DNA of 64,000 nt, taken from Beroe forskalii. Its lineage: Eukaryota > Ctenophora > Nuda > Beroida > Beroidae. The notes beneath the pieces were generated by a model. That model saw only the letters and a program-made list of their open reading frames with translations. It was not told the origin of the DNA and ran no database searches. The stretch lies in assembly GCA_011033025.1 (NCBI GenBank), contig WFMF01000005.1, positions 620,001 through 684,000 on the forward strand, in the 5' to 3' direction. Shown here piece after piece: positions 25,701 to 31,815 of this stretch. A program made the position numbers and the translations under genes. Position 1 is the first letter of the stretch. Every line of letters starts with the position of its first letter.

Positions 25701-28700
25701 CGAGACACAGATCTCTGAAAATCTCAAAAATATCCAATATTTTTTATTTATAATAGCCGCCCTGAATTTATTTGATCTGAGGCCACTGAATTCGATGCGA
25801 CAGGGCTTTTAACAACACAATGCCTTTGTGGCAAGACCTTTGACAATTGACAATATTATATACTACTGTACTATTGAATGGGGATGGACCTGGGCGAGAT
25901 CAAGCCTGGTCCCTAGATGTAGTAGGGCGGCGCCCTGAGGGAAAACGCCTCCAAAACACTCGGAATTCAGATTAAGCGTTAATAATGTGCGATGCTGTCG
26001 CCGCGCAACTAAACAGTTTCAGAATAATTCTCATTTCTGACACCTGTGTAACTATTTCCAGGCATCTTGATGGGTATATCCGTTAGAACGGGGTCCCCTC
26101 TGGCACTCGACATTGCTCCCCCAATGTGGAAACTGCTGGTAGGACTGCCCCTGTCAGTGGACGACCTCATTCAAGTTGACAAGGACTACGTTAATGGTGG
26201 GTGCTATGTGTGGTTTACAATTAACTTAGTATTATGTTATTGCATAGTTCTTAGGGCAGTTTCCGGTGGCTACTGGCTAGCCGGTCGGCTAGCCAGTTGG
26301 CCAATCGGCTAGCCAGTTGGCCAGTCAGCTAGCCAGTTGGCCAGTCAGCTAGCCAGTTGGCCAGTCGGCTAGCCAGTTGGGTGCTTAGGGATTGTTCAAG
26401 ACTAACGGCAGTTAATTGATGTAGTTATTAATTATTATTTCTCACAAAATTAAACTTCATAATGTAAAATTTTACTCTGTGAAATGAAACATTCACAATG
26501 TTACTTTGTTTATATAATCTTACAATGTAACATTCTTACATTGTTTACACTGCTTGTTAGTGCTTGGTACTTTTGTAGTTCTATACATCCCGGTGTTGTT
26601 TTACAGGAGGCTTTCTTTACAATTCTTTTATGAAAATTCATTGTTAAGCACATTGCCCCTTACTCAACGTTACCCGTAGTAACGTGTTACGGAATAAAGT
26701 TATATTTTTATGATGTATCTACAAACCACAGTACAGTAGTGCTGTCATCTGATCAATTCATGTCAAAATAACGCTATTAGGAAGTCAGAGGATCTTACTG
26801 TTTTAAGGAAGAAACATTAGCCACTTATGAACAAGGAATAAATGGTACGTTTCAGTAAGGTCTCGGTTGCCACGCCTTAAGAACCCGCCCTGCGACCACG
26901 CCATTCTAGCGTCATGGTGACGCTATTATCAGTATATTATATTATTCCCCGCACACGATAAATAGGCGGTTCGACTTCATCAACTCACTACATTGAGCTA
27001 TGATAATGACGTCATCCTACCCCTATTTCTCGTGAGTGCACATTAGTATATTCATCGATTTTCTAAAGCAGCACCTGTCCTATCAATTGAGAGTTTCTAG
27101 CAAAGTACTTAGCAACGTACCATGGTGTCTCAGGATGAGGAGTATGAGAGTATGGGCACTGAATTTTCTCGCATTAATTTACCCTCCCTCGTGTTAACCC
27201 TCCCTCTTGTTAATTATCTCCATTTAATTATCTTCCCTATTTCTCAGTAAATTTCCTCCTTTCCTCAGGAATAAACTATCTGAGGGGTCTCCCCAACAAG
27301 GAGGAGGAGTTCGAAGCAATAGACATGCCGTTTGTAACCCCTGGAGCTGCTGGCCAGGAGATGCCGCTCAGCTCGTCCTACCATCGGATCACCCTGGCTA
27401 ACAGGGACCAGTATGTGCAGAGTGCTCTCGACTACCGACTACATGAGTTCGACGTTCAGGTACTGTTAAATATAGTCGGGAGTATGATCGCTAATAAAAC
27501 ATAAATTCGTAAATTCTCCGGTGCGATGCTGAAATTTTGTCCAGAATAGAGTACAGTTATGATAATTAATTCTTCGTAATTGATCAATGAAAACTTGAAC
27601 GATACCCTTAAGAAAACTTATAGGAATTATTTTTGTTATTTTTGTAATTTTCCCACGTAATCGTCGTCTCTCTACCAGGCCCAGGCAGTTGTGGAAGGGT
27701 TGGCTAAAGTAATCCCTGTCCCCCTTCTCTCTCTTTTCACTGGTGATGAGCTGCGTACAATGGTGTGTGGACAACCTGACATTCCACTCGATATGCTTAA
27801 ATCCGTGGCTGTCTACAAAGGTAAGTCTTGTGGATGACTCGTGGCGTGTTGTCGTTTTGAACTCCTACGTGCGCGGCTTTTTCATGCGCAGCGTAATCGT
27901 GCGCAGTTCACTTGCTCTTAATGACAGGTAGTGAGCCACACAATTACGCCGTGCAATAGGTGTTCGACATAGGAGTGCAATGAATGAAATTGGTAAATTG
28001 AAGATTTTTACGGTCGTAATCTGATGATTTTCGAAAGCTTTCAATCAAATATGAAATATTTCTCGTATCATTTTCTACCCCTTGAGTCCTACAAGTACAT
28101 TAGCATTTCCTAATTCCCAGGCGTGGAGCTGACATGCCCGTTAGTCCAGTGGTTCTGGGAGGTTCTAGAAGCTTTCTCTCCTCTTGAGAGGTCACTCTTC
28201 CTGCGATTCGTGTGGGGCAGGACGCGACTACCCCGCAACATTGCCGACTTCAGGGGCAGGGACTTCGTGCTACAGGTGAGATGGGGAGGGTGAGTGTTGA
28301 TAAATACATTAGGGGCCATCTGTAAAGGACGTCAGCAACAATACGGCCACTTTTGACCCCTCCCTCCCTCGGACGTCCGCATTCGGCCAAACACCCCCTC
28401 CCACTACGTCCGCAAACTTCCGCAATCCGCATTGACCGGACTCCCCGCATTGGGGACGTCCTTTATGGATGGTCCCTTAACCGGTTCTTCTCAGGTTTTG
28501 GACAAGTATCAGCCGCCTGATAATTTCCTACCGGAGAGTTATACCTGTTTCTTCCTCCTCAAGATCCCACGATACTCTACTAAAGAGGTAAGATTATTTC
28601 AATCAGAGTATGGGTTACTTCTAACATCATATTCTGGATCTTTTGCAGATCCGTCGCCTATTTAGTAGTAGAAGATTTCAATCATATTCTCTGGTGCATC

Positions 28701-31700
28701 ATGACTCGAATGAAACAGATCTTAAATTGATGAATTAGAAAAATCTAAAACCCTACTCTATAATGTAGGAGTTAAAAACAATTCATAATAATACTCACAG
28801 CTTTTATAAACGTAGCTTATAACAAATCATAGACAACTTTACCCATGGGAAAATTTATCTGAATTGCTGAATTTCTGGATTCTTATTTAATGATATAATA
28901 CACTCGAAATAATCTCATAGCCAAAATTGTTACAATTTCTGAATGAATATAAAACAGTAAAACACGCTATCATATGTTTCGCATAATGCGTAGAATCTCT
29001 ACCATTCAATTATTATTAACATTAAGCTTCAGTTTAAAAAAGGGCTCTGTCGCTGATAAAAAGAAGAATTTAAGCATCTCAATTGTGCAAAACAACATAA
29101 GTGTTTTAAACATTCAAATCGGGCGCAAAGCAAAATCTGAATTGTGCAAAAAAAAAATAAGTTCAAATGCTCGCAAAGTAAAAATAATTTACATATTTAG
29201 ATTTTATGGGTCACGAGTGGTTTAAAATAAAACCATGAAAAATGTGATTCGCAAGTAATTCTAGTTCATTGTCATGCATCTGTTATCATTTAAACCATTT
29301 TGGTTCAGTTTTTGTTCTAAGCTGCTGTAGCAGCTTTACTGTCCATTGCCCAAAGTCCATCCTCACAGCCCTCTTTTGACATCATCACATCTCGCTTTTG
29401 ACATCCTCACATCTCTCTTTTGACATCATCAGTGTCTTTGACAGCGTCAAATTTGACAACCTCGTCAACGATAGAATTCAGGCAGGGATGATTAGAGGAA
29501 TGGAGAAAAAGTGAAAGCAGTCCTGAATTTTTTCAAGCATTATAAAAATTCAAACTTCTTACGGTTTCATCAAAAATACAAGAAATGCATTAATTTTGGT
29601 TAATCAGAATCTTGTAGAAATACGGTACACGACAGCCGACTCCTCCGAACAACGTGTGATGAAACTTACCAAGGTTTCTCATCCTCACACGCCTCCATTA
29701 TCTTGTTACAAGCATGTCTTCTGTTGGTGGGATGCGGAGTTCCGTCCGGACAGTAGCACTCACACATGACAAGGATGTTATTACCTCCACGGAACGGGTC
29801 CCTGCAGGGTAAAGTGGTGTCAAGGCGGGGTGGTGTCAAGGTGGGGTGGTGTCAAGGTGAAGTGGTGTCAAAGCGAAGTGCTGTCAAGGTTGAGTGTTGT
29901 CAAAATGATAGGTGTCAAGGTGGAGTGGTGTCAAGGTGAAGTGGTGTCAAGGTGGATTGGTGTCAAGGTGGGGTGGTGTCAAGGAGGAGTAGTGTCAATG
30001 TGGGGTGGTGTCAACGTAAAGTGGTGACGAGCTGGAGTGGTGTCAACAAGGAGTGGTGTCAAGGTGAATGGTGTCAAAGTGGAGTGGTGTCAAGGTGGAG
30101 TGGTTTTAAGGAGCAATAAGATGAACAAAATGTACGCATATTAGGATTTGCATTTTTTGTTAGTTCTGATGATTGTGATGAAAAGGGCAAGCAAAGGCAG
30201 GAAAAGGACCTGATCATCAGGTATTTACAATTGTTGAATGAACTGAAGATTGCTATGAGGATGATACCTTGGTACCTTCCTTTTTATACCTGGAATTCAG
30301 CAGATCTCTGCAGATCAGCAAACTATAGTAGTGTTTAGATATTAACATTCCGGGCATCAAATCAATTAATCAGAATCTGTGCTCAGCCAGAGAGCTGCCT
30401 CCAATGCTGTCACGTGACTTTGAAGTTTACTTCTGGAGAGCATCGTACTTCTGGATATGGTCCAACATCGACACATCGTCATTTCCTTGCCAAAATATGG
30501 GAATATCCATCATCTTACTACTTATAATTCTTCCTCATATATAAATAAATAAATAAATAAATGTATATCTGTCTGTCCGGTCTTCCTTATATATAGCCAC
30601 AGACCTCTCTGACACCACTCAGTACCCAATCAAGCATACCGATGATCGGAATGCTCATACGAAAGTACCAGTGACGTTTGACACCACCAGGTATATAGAC
30701 ATCACTTAGAGGAGTAGGCACACCCGATTAAAATATGACCTCATCACTGATAAGAACTACAGTACTACATTGTACTGTACGAATTGCTGAAGCGAAGAAT
30801 TGGTGAACGGTGGCCGGAGGCCACGGGCCCTGCTAGTTATTCCAATTCATAGAAATAGTTAAACAAGTTTCTTCCACGAACTTAGTGAATATGCTTGCCC
30901 CTTGGGGCTTGCAGCGTGATTATCGTATCAGGATGCTTGATGCTTCATCTTGTATACTCATATTCGTCAATATCAATGGTGGAGGTGTGACTTTACTTCT
31001 GAGGGGAGGAATCCCCTCATGGCCGGCTGTGATTGTTCATCCAAGATCATATTCAGGGAATTTCATTGGTTCATTGTTCAGAGAATTATCACAATAGCAT
31101 AAGAAAGCTCTGGTCATGAGGTAATGTGGTGAATGCCAAGCATCTTTGTCTTCATTCCTCAATTTTTTTCAGGGATTAATTTTTTTGATAACTTTTATAA
31201 GCATCTCGCTAGATTTACAGTGGTTTAAAAATCGACAAAATAAAAACTTTTAACAATTTTTATAAAAATTGTTATGAATGTTCGATTGCAAAGTGCTCTG
31301 CTGTGCAGTTATCAGGGCTATTGAAATTTCGTAAACAGAGCAATAGGCTTAAAAGTGTTTTTTCTTCAAATATGACCTGAATATGTACTGATTAGGTCTA
31401 AAGAGGGTAATTCTGATAATTTCTGACCTCGCAAAAATTGTCAAAAAATACGACGTATTTGCTTCTGAATAAGACTCTTTTTTCTAAAAAAATACGTGAC
31501 TTACCAATACCATGAAAACGCAAAATTTCGATGAGTTTGTTGAAAACACGAAAAAATACGGCTGATCTGAAATCTAAGAAAAATACGGCAGCTTCTGCCA
31601 AAAAATACGTATCATATTTTTTGCCATGCTTGAAAAAATACGTGCACTATTTAATAACCTTGTTTCTGACCGTTTAACTTGCCCAGGTTCTGGCAGAGAA

Positions 31701-31815
31701 GCTGCGGTACGCCATCAACTTCTGCAAATCAATTGACACGGACGACTACGCTCGGATCACCCGAGGAGACGAGGTGATAGATGACGACAGCGACATTGAG
31801 TTAGGCTCGCAATGA
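1561..31815 (+). CDS. HERC2: HERC2-like giant E3 ubiquitin ligase, 3' portion (28 exons placed)
   Basis: HERC2 is a very large HECT ubiquitin ligase with three RCC1-like seven-bladed propellers, known for roles in DNA-damage signalling and centrosome and endosome biology. The exons here join in a continuous phase and encode, in order, the second half of RCC1-like domain 2, a linker with a beta-sandwich-like block, RCC1-like domain 3, and a full C-terminal HECT domain ending in an acidic tail. This is about 1,540 residues; the human protein is about 4,830, so two thirds of the gene lies off the left edge. The catalytic cysteine is present in the LPESYTCFF motif (codon 28546-28548). Oddities are a frame break in exon 4635-4800, a weak donor at 1750, no visible exon for the linker just before HECT, and splice-site repeats at many borders. 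HERC1 is ruled out by the RLD3-HECT arrangement and motif-level similarity to HERC2. Confidence 0.93.
1756..2261 (+). repeat. Degenerate copies of the next exon's acceptor and start
   Basis: The intron contains near copies of the following exon's first bases (atccagtgcggggcgcagtt): one directly at 1756 and one near 2070 (atccactgcggagtgcagtt). Several repeats of agatccctagatttgcagta also occur. None continues into the full exon. Confidence 0.65.
2262..2465 (+). CDS. HERC2: HERC2 exon: RCC1-like domain 2 blade
   Basis: 68 codons, phase 0 to 0, encoding [20 protein letters not shown] followed by [10 protein letters not shown] and [13 protein letters not shown]. The acceptor is ctatcag and the donor is gtgggt. 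Confidence 0.9.
2466..2620 (+). repeat. Donor-derived tandem repeat (gaggtgggttcaggt)
   Basis: The exon ends gag/gtgggt. At about 2535-2610 the same gaggtgggtt string recurs in at least five 12-15-bp steps (caagtgaggtgggttcaggt), so the true 5' splice site is followed by look-alikes. Confidence 0.7.
2621..3728 (+). other. Intron sequence, no feature recognised
   Basis: Mixed-composition intron. Short open frames on both strands near 3170-3590 have no splice context or family motif. Confidence 0.5.
3729..3806 (+). repeat. Duplicated acceptor region before an exon
   Basis: Two copies of a ~47-bp unit (atccctgtgatcgggcgtc, then ttaagtcccaccc) lead into the true acceptor cccctcag/ATC. The copies begin with cagatc, like the exon start. 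Confidence 0.6.
3807..4034 (+). CDS. HERC2: HERC2 exon: last blade of RCC1-like domain 2
   Basis: 76 codons beginning [20 protein letters not shown] and containing [15 protein letters not shown], the closing RCC1 repeat of domain 2. Phase 0 to 0, donor gtaagc. Confidence 0.92.
4229..4387 (+). CDS. HERC2: HERC2 exon: linker after RCC1-like domain 2
   Basis: 53 codons, Ser-rich then helical ([20 protein letters not shown]), matching the LAKILLSLDG-type linker of HERC2. Phase 0 to 0. Confidence 0.85.
4635..4800 (+). CDS. HERC2: HERC2 exon with an internal frame break
   Basis: Starts in phase 0 with [15 protein letters not shown], the counterpart of the MYARDAVVGAL segment. It ends in a different frame with [19 protein letters not shown], which joins the next exon correctly. 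The exon is 166 bases, one over a multiple of three. A 28-base GT...AG segment at 4701-4728 contains the in-frame TGA, and both its flanks are phase 0. Either it is an ultra-short intron or one base is wrong. The donor at 4801 is gtcagt. Confidence 0.75.
4801..5241 (+). other. Intron, no feature recognised
   Basis: AT-rich intron with a short inverted motif around gcctttattttgaccgg near 4828-4870 and no other structure. Confidence 0.5.
5242..5376 (+). CDS. HERC2: HERC2 exon: helical linker
   Basis: 45 codons, [20 protein letters not shown] then [16 protein letters not shown], matching the HERC2 LLELCVTELEDV segment. Phase 0 to 0. Confidence 0.9.
5595..6116 (+). CDS. HERC2: HERC2 exon: beta-sandwich-like block between RLD2 and RLD3
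   Basis: 174 codons in one exon. It contains [45 protein letters not shown] and [13 protein letters not shown], all recognisable in the HERC2 region that precedes RCC1-like domain 3. A helical tail ([17 protein letters not shown]) ends in WALQ. Phase 0 to 0, donor gtaatc. Confidence 0.93.
6271..6373 (+). CDS. HERC2: HERC2 exon: linker
   Basis: 34 codons plus one base. [20 protein letters not shown] is weakly conserved, but phases 0 and 1 fit both neighbours. Confidence 0.75.
6507..6699 (+). CDS. HERC2: HERC2 exon: linker ([17 protein letters not shown])
   Basis: Encodes [40 protein letters not shown] and TQKWSWFIK, matching the HERC2 VKGLPEALQ...GGKQLLHSPFFKVLVAL text. It starts in phase 1 and ends in phase 2 (donor gttagt). 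Confidence 0.88.
6857..6914. promoter_or_regulatory. Cluster of four CACGTG palindromes
   Basis: CACGTG occurs at 6857, 6869, 6889 and 6909, each followed by AC (E-box/CLEAR-like core), spaced 12, 20 and 20 bases. The cluster lies just upstream of the next exon. It could be a bHLH-ZIP binding cluster or simply a short decayed tandem repeat. Confidence 0.35.
6929..7075 (+). CDS. HERC2: HERC2 exon: segment before RCC1-like domain 3
   Basis: [20 protein letters not shown] matches the HERC2 YCMASRVAVALDKRT stretch. Phase 2 to 2. The pyrimidine tract before the acceptor is unusually short. Confidence 0.85.
7255..7393 (+). CDS. HERC2: HERC2 exon: first blade of RCC1-like domain 3
   Basis: Encodes [20 protein letters not shown] and [11 protein letters not shown], matching [21 protein letters not shown]. 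Starts in phase 2, ends in phase 0, donor gtgagt. Confidence 0.92.
7394..7545 (+). repeat. Donor-derived repeat after HERC2 exon 7255-7393
   Basis: The exon end plus donor (aatagagggacaaaag/gtga) is repeated about four times in 40-50-bp steps, for example aatagagggacagaaggtga near 7480. Later copies diverge. Confidence 0.75.
7621..7729 (+). CDS. HERC2: HERC2 exon: RCC1-like domain 3 blade
   Basis: 36 codons plus one base: [20 protein letters not shown] then [17 protein letters not shown]. Phase 0 to 1. The following intron is 5.9 kb. Confidence 0.9.
7730..8371 (+). other. Intron; small tandem repeat near 7855-7970
   Basis: A ~33-bp unit (gataggcggggccgagaggg) is present two to three times, and looser gtgagtgaatt-type steps lie before it. 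Otherwise there is nothing. Confidence 0.5.
8372..8525. mobile_element. Palindromic MITE-like element, ~54-bp inverted arms
   Basis: The left arm starts acgtatatgtgtgcagatcg and the right arm, reverse-complemented, reads acgcatatgtgtgcagatcg. Pairing continues through ctcga and cgataaagaygcrcaa. No transposase and no clear target-site duplication. A half-copy of the same arm lies at about 32644-32692. Confidence 0.7.
8793..8954. mobile_element. MITE with ~27-bp inverted ends, TA flanks
   Basis: The ends gtgccggcttggtcacgtaa and, reverse-complemented, gggccggcttggtcccgtga are both followed by cccaaaa. TA dinucleotides flank both ends (8791-8792, 8955-8956), as expected for a Tc1/mariner-type MITE. 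162 bp, non-coding. Confidence 0.65.
8955..10316. other. AT-rich intron, nothing recognised
   Basis: Low-complexity AT-rich sequence. A 92-residue + strand open frame at 9394 starts in a poly-T run and looks like chance. Confidence 0.45.
10317..10389 (-). CDS. Antisense membrane micropeptide, exon 2
   Basis: On the minus strand the acceptor ttcgcag (10396-10390) is followed by one base completing a Val codon, then [23 protein letters not shown] and TAG at 10319-10317. This is the polar, acidic C-terminal tail of the peptide begun at 10786. The split codon joins in phase. Confidence 0.6.
10317..10786 (-). CDS. Putative 54-residue single-pass membrane micropeptide, two exons, nested antisense in HERC2
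   Basis: The gene is too short for ordinary ORF calling. Exon 1 (10786-10695) starts [20 protein letters not shown] and continues [10 protein letters not shown], a hydrophobic segment of about 24 residues ideal for one membrane span. A strong donor gtaagt follows at 10694-10689. Exon 2 (10389-10317) follows a 305-base intron and adds a basic/amphipathic then acidic cytosolic-like tail. The two exons share a split codon (GT plus G), and reading through the donor would stop at once. The layout resembles small integral membrane proteins and SERCA-regulin-type micropeptides, but I cannot assign it to a family. Supporting points are donor, acceptor, phase, transmembrane character and stop; conservation is untested. 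Confidence 0.6.
10695..10786 (-). CDS. Antisense membrane micropeptide, exon 1
   Basis: 30 codons plus two bases, from ATG (10786-10784) to the donor at 10694. It carries the whole transmembrane helix, with Cys near its cytosolic end (CSIC). Confidence 0.6.
10787..12982. other. HERC2 intron, nothing recognised
   Basis: There is a small direct repeat (agcaaagcatgcaaattat) at about 11399-11435. No coding or RNA-gene signal was seen. Confidence 0.4.
12993..13520. mobile_element. Foldback element built of GCCAGTATCR repeats, perfect 10-bp target duplication
   Basis: 528-bp near-palindrome. Both ends start ggtaaattgagcgatccgtc and continue gaggccagt. Inside, each arm is a tandem array of ~10-bp units (cacgccagtatcgcgccagt on the left, its complement on the right). 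The flanks ATGTAAAATG at 12983-12992 and 13521-13530 are identical. A 9-11-bp duplication is typical of Mutator-like and Foldback elements. No transposase lies inside, and reading frames on either strand are repeat artefacts. Confidence 0.85.
13629..13780 (+). CDS. HERC2: HERC2 exon: RCC1-like domain 3 blade
   Basis: Encodes [20 protein letters not shown] then [12 protein letters not shown], close to the HERC2 [22 protein letters not shown] text. Starts in phase 1, ends in phase 0, donor gtgagt. Confidence 0.93.
13781..13945 (+). repeat. Donor-derived repeat after HERC2 exon 13629-13780
   Basis: Four ~43-bp units, each containing a donor-like ggag/gtgagt string followed by aaaactaaaagtcgagaaat. 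The first unit overlaps the true exon end. Confidence 0.8.
13950..14326. mobile_element. Foldback/MITE element with ~130-bp inverted arms
   Basis: The left arm (catttgtgtcacttcaatcc onward) pairs with the right arm (ending tcggattgaagatacataaa) over about 130 bp, including aggcgggttcggtac. The opposite-strand open frames at 13915 and 14019 mirror each other for this reason. A partial third copy of the arm lies at about 14708-14750. Confidence 0.8.
14936..15034 (+). CDS. HERC2: HERC2 exon: RCC1-like domain 3 blade
   Basis: 33 codons [20 protein letters not shown] then [13 protein letters not shown]. Phase 0 to 0, donor gtgaat. Confidence 0.92.
15035..15290 (+). repeat. Donor-derived repeat after HERC2 exon 14936-15034
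   Basis: The exon end and donor (caggggaaaacag/gtgaata) recur about seven times in ~35-bp units (ggaaaacaggtgaatatagg), with decay toward the right. Confidence 0.8.
15291..17950. other. HERC2 intron; hairpin at 16106-16192 and CACGTG cluster at 17234-17306
   Basis: Mostly unstructured. A perfect-looking hairpin has arms gttattggtcgtgtaaca and its complement, with a smaller hairpin gtgccgaaggcac in the loop. Four CACGTG sites occur at 17234, 17260, 17290 and 17301. A 108-residue minus-strand open frame at 15774-15448 has no recognised domain or splice context. Confidence 0.5.
17951..18761 (+). repeat. CCCTCA-rich tract with five decoy copies of an exon start
   Basis: The string tcctcag/atattggaagtgt recurs at 17960, 18106, 18267, 18588 and 18664 (first exon-like base) before the true exon at 18762. 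The copies at 18106 and 18267 extend about 45 bases into exon sequence (cagcaggtggtgcccacagt). The spacers are pure pyrimidine-rich tcccctcaccct sequence. Confidence 0.85.
18762..18926 (+). CDS. HERC2: HERC2 exon: RCC1-like domain 3 blade
   Basis: 55 codons: [55 protein letters not shown]. Only this copy of the repeated start runs on into a full exon and a good donor (gtaaga). Confidence 0.94.
19098..19259 (+). CDS. HERC2: HERC2 exon: RCC1-like domain 3 blade
   Basis: 54 codons with [34 protein letters not shown] and [10 protein letters not shown]. It is the RLD3 counterpart of exon 1561-1749. Phase 0 to 0, donor gtgagc. Confidence 0.94.
19713..19797 (+). CDS. HERC2: HERC2 exon: RCC1-like domain 3 blade
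   Basis: 28 codons plus one base: [20 protein letters not shown] then GKGDYHRL. Phase 0 to 1, donor gttagc. Confidence 0.92.
19985..20512 (+). repeat. C-rich tract with decoy exon starts
   Basis: Copies of the next exon's beginning after a ccacag acceptor occur at 20129 (ggtacaatagtgtgatgtgg), 20232 (ggcacagcagtgtggggtga) and, without an acceptor, near 20291. The spacers are ccccacatcccc-type repeats. Confidence 0.75.
20513..20631 (+). CDS. HERC2: HERC2 exon: RCC1-like domain 3 blade
   Basis: Gly completed from the previous exon, then [20 protein letters not shown] and [19 protein letters not shown]. Phase 1 to 0, donor gtaata. Confidence 0.93.
20752..21189 (+). repeat. 12-bp minisatellite (ttgcttcacttc)n ending as a splice acceptor
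   Basis: About 36 units. The unit is an almost pure pyrimidine tract, and the last one ends cttcttgcag/GTG, the true acceptor of the next exon. Because the unit is a multiple of three, long repetitive open frames occur on both strands; they are not genes. Confidence 0.9.
21190..21254 (+). CDS. HERC2: HERC2 exon: RCC1-like domain 3, closing blade (5' half)
   Basis: [20 protein letters not shown] matches the HERC2 [20 protein letters not shown] blade. The best donor compatible with homology is at 21255 (ccat/gtacaa), phase 2. Stronger-looking donors inside (gtcagt at 21218, gtaaaa at 21233) would delete conserved residues. Confidence 0.75.
21353..21611 (+). CDS. HERC2: HERC2 exon: end of RCC1-like domain 3
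   Basis: The certain part begins near 21426 ([20 protein letters not shown]) and runs to [13 protein letters not shown] at 21611, donor gtacga. The start is uncertain: in-phase acceptors end at 21352 (after a poly-T tract), 21358 and 21376. Any of them adds residues absent from the human blade. Confidence 0.8.
21612..22296 (+). repeat. Seven decoy copies of an exon end plus donor
   Basis: The last ~45 exon bases and the donor (caacttctcagag/gtacgg) recur with donors at 21714, 21804, 21894, 21996, 22099, 22201 and 22280, in units of 79-103 bp. A filler of catagacatacc steps separates them. The copies stay very similar to the true exon end. Confidence 0.9.
22369..22560 (+). CDS. HERC2: HERC2 exon: region between RLD3 and HECT
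   Basis: 64 codons: [20 protein letters not shown] and then [29 protein letters not shown] in two stretches, matching the HERC2 VRDRQHGPVVELNRI motif. Phase 0 to 0. Confidence 0.92.
22561..23832. other. AT-rich intron with (AT)n microsatellite
   Basis: An (at) run occurs at about 23581-23602. I looked here for the HERC2 linker exon (LLLPHRVWKVKF-like) and did not find it. Confidence 0.5.
23833..24436. repeat. ~26-bp minisatellite (ggggtggtatcccacagcct aggc)n
   Basis: More than 20 units of cctaggcggggtggtatccc with alternating cccacag and ccccaag spacers. Each unit holds the palindrome CCTAGG. Confidence 0.9.
24437..24925 (+). other. Pyrimidine-rich intron end
   Basis: CT-rich sequence with short taccc and cccctgata steps leads to the acceptor ctcttcag. 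No exon was recognised. Confidence 0.5.
24926..25133 (+). CDS. HERC2: HERC2 exon: start of HECT domain
   Basis: [49 protein letters not shown] and MFRFLG are classic HECT N-lobe text of HERC2. Phase 0 to 1. Confidence 0.95.
25134..26061. other. Intron, nothing recognised
   Basis: AT-rich sequence without repeats or open frames of interest. Confidence 0.5.
26062..26196 (+). CDS. HERC2: HERC2 exon: HECT N-lobe
   Basis: [20 protein letters not shown] then [20 protein letters not shown]. Phase 1 to 1, donor gtgggt. Confidence 0.94.
26197..27268. other. Intron with ~20-bp repeat at 26265-26385
   Basis: The ctagccagttggccagtcgg unit is present about five times. A dispersed repeat at 26969-27062 (aaataggcggttc...) has a diverged second copy at 52983-53070. 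Confidence 0.6.
27269..27459 (+). CDS. HERC2: HERC2 exon: HECT domain
   Basis: [29 protein letters not shown]-like text ([17 protein letters not shown]) and [10 protein letters not shown]. Phase 1 to 0. Confidence 0.94.
27679..27820 (+). CDS. HERC2: HERC2 exon: HECT domain
   Basis: [22 protein letters not shown], then [20 protein letters not shown], the E2-binding side of the N-lobe. Phase 0 to 1. Confidence 0.95.
28121..28275 (+). CDS. HERC2: HERC2 exon: HECT domain
   Basis: [20 protein letters not shown] then [25 protein letters not shown], the conserved N-lobe/C-lobe hinge region. Phase 1 to 0. Confidence 0.95.
28312..28476. mobile_element. Harbinger-type MITE filling a HERC2 intron, TTA duplication
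   Basis: Inverted ends: ggggccatctgtaaaggacg on the left and, reverse-complemented, gggaccatccataaaggacg on the right, both followed by tc. TTA flanks each end (28309-28311 and 28477-28479). The 165-bp element makes up three quarters of the 219-base intron and ends 18 bases before the exon carrying the catalytic cysteine. PIF/Harbinger elements duplicate TWA and begin with GG. Confidence 0.85.
28495..28587 (+). CDS. HERC2: HERC2 exon: HECT C-lobe with catalytic cysteine
   Basis: 31 codons, [20 protein letters not shown] then [11 protein letters not shown]. The Cys codon at 28546-28548 accepts ubiquitin as a thioester. Phase 0 to 0. Confidence 0.96.
28588..29669. other. AT-rich intron; 22-bp repeat near 29378-29440
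   Basis: cttttgacatcatcacatct recurs three to four times. No further exon of the glutamine-synthetase-like fragment was found. Confidence 0.5.
29670..29801 (-). pseudogene. Isolated glutamine-synthetase-like exon, antisense inside HERC2 intron
   Basis: On the minus strand, acceptor accctgcag and donor gtaagt bracket an open 43-codon exon: [44 protein letters not shown]. Eukaryotic glutamine synthetase has DPFR..N.LVLCE...... P..TN.RH.C..IM at this place, just before FGMEQEYT. Splice sites and frame are intact, yet no preceding or following glutamine synthetase exon is visible in the 3.1-kb intron. It is probably a captured or relic exon, or part of a gene with very distant exons. Cysteine enrichment is atypical. 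Confidence 0.7.
29815..30118. repeat. 14-15-bp minisatellite (gtggtgtcaaggtgg)n
   Basis: About 20 units begin directly at the acceptor side of the antisense glutamine-synthetase-like exon. Confidence 0.85.
30119..31686. other. Rest of the last HERC2 intron
   Basis: An (aaat)n microsatellite occurs at about 30541-30562, and aaaaaatacg recurs about six times between 31430 and 31640. No supported exon. Confidence 0.5.
31687..31815 (+). CDS. HERC2: HERC2 terminal exon: end of HECT C-lobe and acidic tail
   Basis: [24 protein letters not shown] is the conserved end of HECT. An acidic tail ([15 protein letters not shown]) and TGA at 31813-31815 follow. Confidence 0.95.
   Translation, partial: VLAEKLRYAINFCKSIDTDDYARITRGDEVIDDDSDIELGSQ

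Noticed and set aside
26969-26990. Possible tRNA/SINE B box (ggttcgacttc)
   Set aside because: The last conserved C is missing and the related copy at 52983 also fails; no A box or cloverleaf.
30604-30690. Open segment [20 protein letters not shown] between an AG and a GT on the + strand
   Set aside because: Its phases (1 and 2) cannot be placed between the last two HERC2 exons, and it is short enough to be chance.
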